From Daejeonella sp. (GTDB lineage: Bacteria; Bacteroidota; Bacteroidia; Sphingobacteriales; Sphingobacteriaceae), in assembly GCF_030695525.1 (NCBI RefSeq), contig NZ_JAUYSS010000032.1, forward strand, positions 1 through 64,000: a stretch of DNA of 64,000 nt. The letters are read 5' to 3'. A program made the position numbers and the translations under genes. The notes beneath the pieces were generated by a model. The model was not told the DNA's origin and ran no database searches. It saw only the letters and a list, made by a program, of their open reading frames with translations. Each line of letters starts with the position of its first letter. Position 1 is the stretch's first letter. Below, in pieces: positions 62,479 to 64,000 of this stretch.

Positions 62479-64000
62479 TTAATCACATTCCGGATGTGTG
62501 AAAGTATAAGTCTCAACATTACCCTGTGGGATTGTATAGCTTTCTGATCTGCTCATCTGCCACCAGAATAAATTTCGTGCTTTTTCACGACTAATAGTTT
62601 CATTCATTGTTTCGGTATCATACACACGACCATTTATGATCACATACTTGATTTTTTCGGTATTTCGGATGTCATCAAGAGGATTTGCATCCAGAATAAG
62701 CATATCTGCCAGTTTTCCGGTCTCCAGTGAGCCTATTTCCTTAGCCATACCTAAATGCTCAGCACCATTTAATGTGGCGCTCCTGATAGCCTGCAGTGAC
62801 GACATACCTCCCTGGGCGAACATCCATAACTCCCAGTGTGCCCCAAGTCCCTGCAACTGCCCATGTGCTCCCAGGTTTACGTTAGTCCCGCCATCTGAAA
62901 GTTCCTTCGCAGCCCTTGCAACTTTAATATGGCCATAATCTGCAAATGCTGAAGTTGTTCTTCTTCTCGATCTTGAGTCGATTATATAGCGAGGGGTGTA
63001 ACTTAAAAGCCGCTCATTTTCCCATACATTGGTACGGTCATACCAGTAGTTTTCGCCTGACTGAGATCCATAACTAACAATCAGAGTCGGAGTATAAGAT
63101 GTGGTACTTTTATTCCAAAGTGCCTTAACATCTTTAAACAAGGGAACCTGAGGGATGTTATGTTCCAGACTGGTATGACCATCCTGGATATGAGTCAGGT
63201 TATGAAAGAAGGTAGATCCGCCTTCAGGAACAACCTCTAATTGTAATTCCCTGGCAGCCTGTATAATCTGCTGCCGCTGATCCCTCCTTGGCTGATTGTA
63301 TGATTTTACGGAAAAAGCTCCAACAGCTTTCATCCTTCTCAAAGCAGATCTTGCATCATCCAGACTATTCACAACAGCTTTAAAATCTCCGTCAGCACCA
63401 TACAGAATGGTTCCTGTCGAGTAGACTCTTGGCCCAACCATATGGCCAGCCCTGACCATTTCTGCCTGGCTGAATACCATTTCAGTATTGGCAGAAGGAT
63501 CATGTGATGTAGTTACCCCAAAAGCAAGGTTGGCATAATAACTCCAATCCTGCTGCGGACTAACCCCATCAGAACTGGCTCTAAGATGACTATGTACATC
63601 AATAATACCTGGCATAATCGTTTTTCCGCTTGCATTAATGACCCTTGCACCTTCAGGAATACTTATGTTAGTACCAATGGCTGTGATTTTGTTTTGGTCG
63701 ATCACAATTGTACCATTTTCAATCACTTCATCACCTTTCATCGTGATAATCCGCGCATTCGTTATCGCGATTTTGCCTTCTGGCAGATCTGATTTTAATC
63801 GCAAATCAATATCTAATCCCAAAGTGTCAGATTTGGCTACTTTTTCGGAGCTACCCAGAAAGCTAAAAGTACTGTGGATATCCCTTGAAAAATACTTAGG
63901 GCCCAATGTCCAGTTTAACCGCTTTGAGTCTTTACTCCAATGGATATAGGTCCCGGCATCTTTACTAACTTTTGTAAGAGGCAGGGATTTGTTATTAGAA
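62479..64000 (-). CDS. Amidohydrolase with N-terminal TolB-like propeller (5' end outside window)
   Basis: The frame stays open to base 64000, so the start is missing; an internal TTG at 63906 is not the start. The upstream part (THLGP-type context with YIHWSKDSKRLNWTLGPKYF) is a TolB/WD40-like blade. The amidohydrolase domain begins near IAITNARIITMKGDEVIENGTI and has the metal motif MPGIIDVHSHLRAS (HSH), later histidines in EVVPEGGSTFFHNLTHIQDG and NLGAHGQLQGLGAHWELWM (in parts), and the closing ADMLILDANPLDDI. Such fusions are exported or periplasmic hydrolases acting on cyclic amides or peptides; the substrate is unknown. Confidence 0.9.
   Translation of the reverse strand, partial: SNNKSLPLTKVSKDAGTYIHWSKDSKRLNWTLGPKYFSRDIHSTFSFLGSSEKVAKSDTLGLDIDLRLKSDLPEGKIAITNARIITMKGDEVIENGTIVIDQNKITAIGTNISIPEGARVINASGKTIMPGIIDVHSHLRASSDGVSPQQDWSYYANLAFGVTTSHDPSANTEMVFSQAEMVRAGHMVGPRVYSTGTILYGADGDFKAVVNSLDDARSALRRMKAVGAFSVKSYNQPRRDQRQQIIQAARELQLEVVPEGGSTFFHNLTHIQDGHTSLEHNIPQVPLFKDVKALWNKSTTSYTPTLIVSYGSQSGENYWYDRTNVWENERLLSYTPRYIIDSRSRRRTTSAFADYGHIKVARAAKELSDGGTNVNLGAHGQLQGLGAHWELWMFAQGGMSSLQAIRSATLNGAEHLGMAKEIGSLETGKLADMLILDANPLDDIRNTEKIKYVIINGRVYDTETMNETISREKARNLFWWQMSRSESYTIPQGNVETYTFTHPECD

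Noticed and set aside
63586-63949. Plus-strand frames opposite the amidohydrolase
   Set aside because: They are antisense shadows of a strongly supported coding frame on the minus strand.

Overview
The window looks like a chromosomal segment from a Bacteroidota bacterium, most likely order Sphingobacteriales (Pedobacter-like). Grounds: an AT-rich genome, many lipoproteins with Bacteroidota-style signal peptides, the tail of a probable SusD-type protein beside a VCBS/ASPIC lipoprotein, a DUF6266 protein, a LytS/LytTR two-component pair, and several promoters that fit the Bacteroidota -7 box TAnnTTTG. I saw no rRNA, tRNA, CRISPR, prophage or intact insertion sequence. Assignment to genus is inference.

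Region 1 (1-16048) is the accessory part and the most interesting. A probable SusD tail and a huge VCBS lipoprotein are followed by about a dozen co-directional genes, nearly all with Sec, Tat or lipoprotein signals. They encode a cytochrome c-quinoprotein dehydrogenase fusion, a Tat-type SelA/DgaE-like PLP enzyme, a vanadium haloperoxidase-like lipoprotein, a lipoprotein cytochrome c, an SMP-30 lactonase, a Tat-type RidA, a second cytochrome c plus a separate quinoprotein dehydrogenase, an exported RraA-type protein, a BASS sodium symporter and an exported NTF2-fold protein. My reading is an extracytoplasmic oxidative pathway: oxidise a (amino)sugar, open the lactone, eliminate ammonia, split the keto acid, import the product.

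Region 2 (16082-31223) is mixed: a HAD phosphatase, an M19 dipeptidase, yidC and pyrG, a DEAD-box helicase, an aldose epimerase, a YVTN-propeller phosphoesterase, a methyltransferase, and DUF2130 and DUF6266 proteins. Region 3 (31506-43379) holds a degenerate DEAD-box paralogue, a ThuA protein, a LytS/LytTR pair, ubiX, mtaB, lgt, an inositol monophosphatase, a haem-binding protein, a NifU-domain protein and purB. Region 4 (43430-50200) is a TetR-regulated tripartite RND efflux operon. Region 5 (50311-52711) has an acidic protein, a 54-residue lipoprotein, and an ECF sigma factor paired with a membrane-anchored trypsin-like protease whose N-terminus resembles an anti-sigma domain. Region 6 (52772-64000) holds nuoA-nuoB separated from pdxH-nuoC-nuoD by purK, purE and yqgE, then tex, a BaiN-type flavoprotein and a TolB-amidohydrolase cut by the window end.

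The intergenic DNA is unusually structured. Degenerate tandem repeats with a strict 7-bp period occur in seven intergenic regions. In three of them the array ends 3-4 bp before a TAnnTTTG box. There are also an 11-bp repeat array, a 230-bp nested-palindrome element with compensatory changes in its end hairpins, REP-like hairpins, and a shared palindromic terminator family at two convergent junctions.
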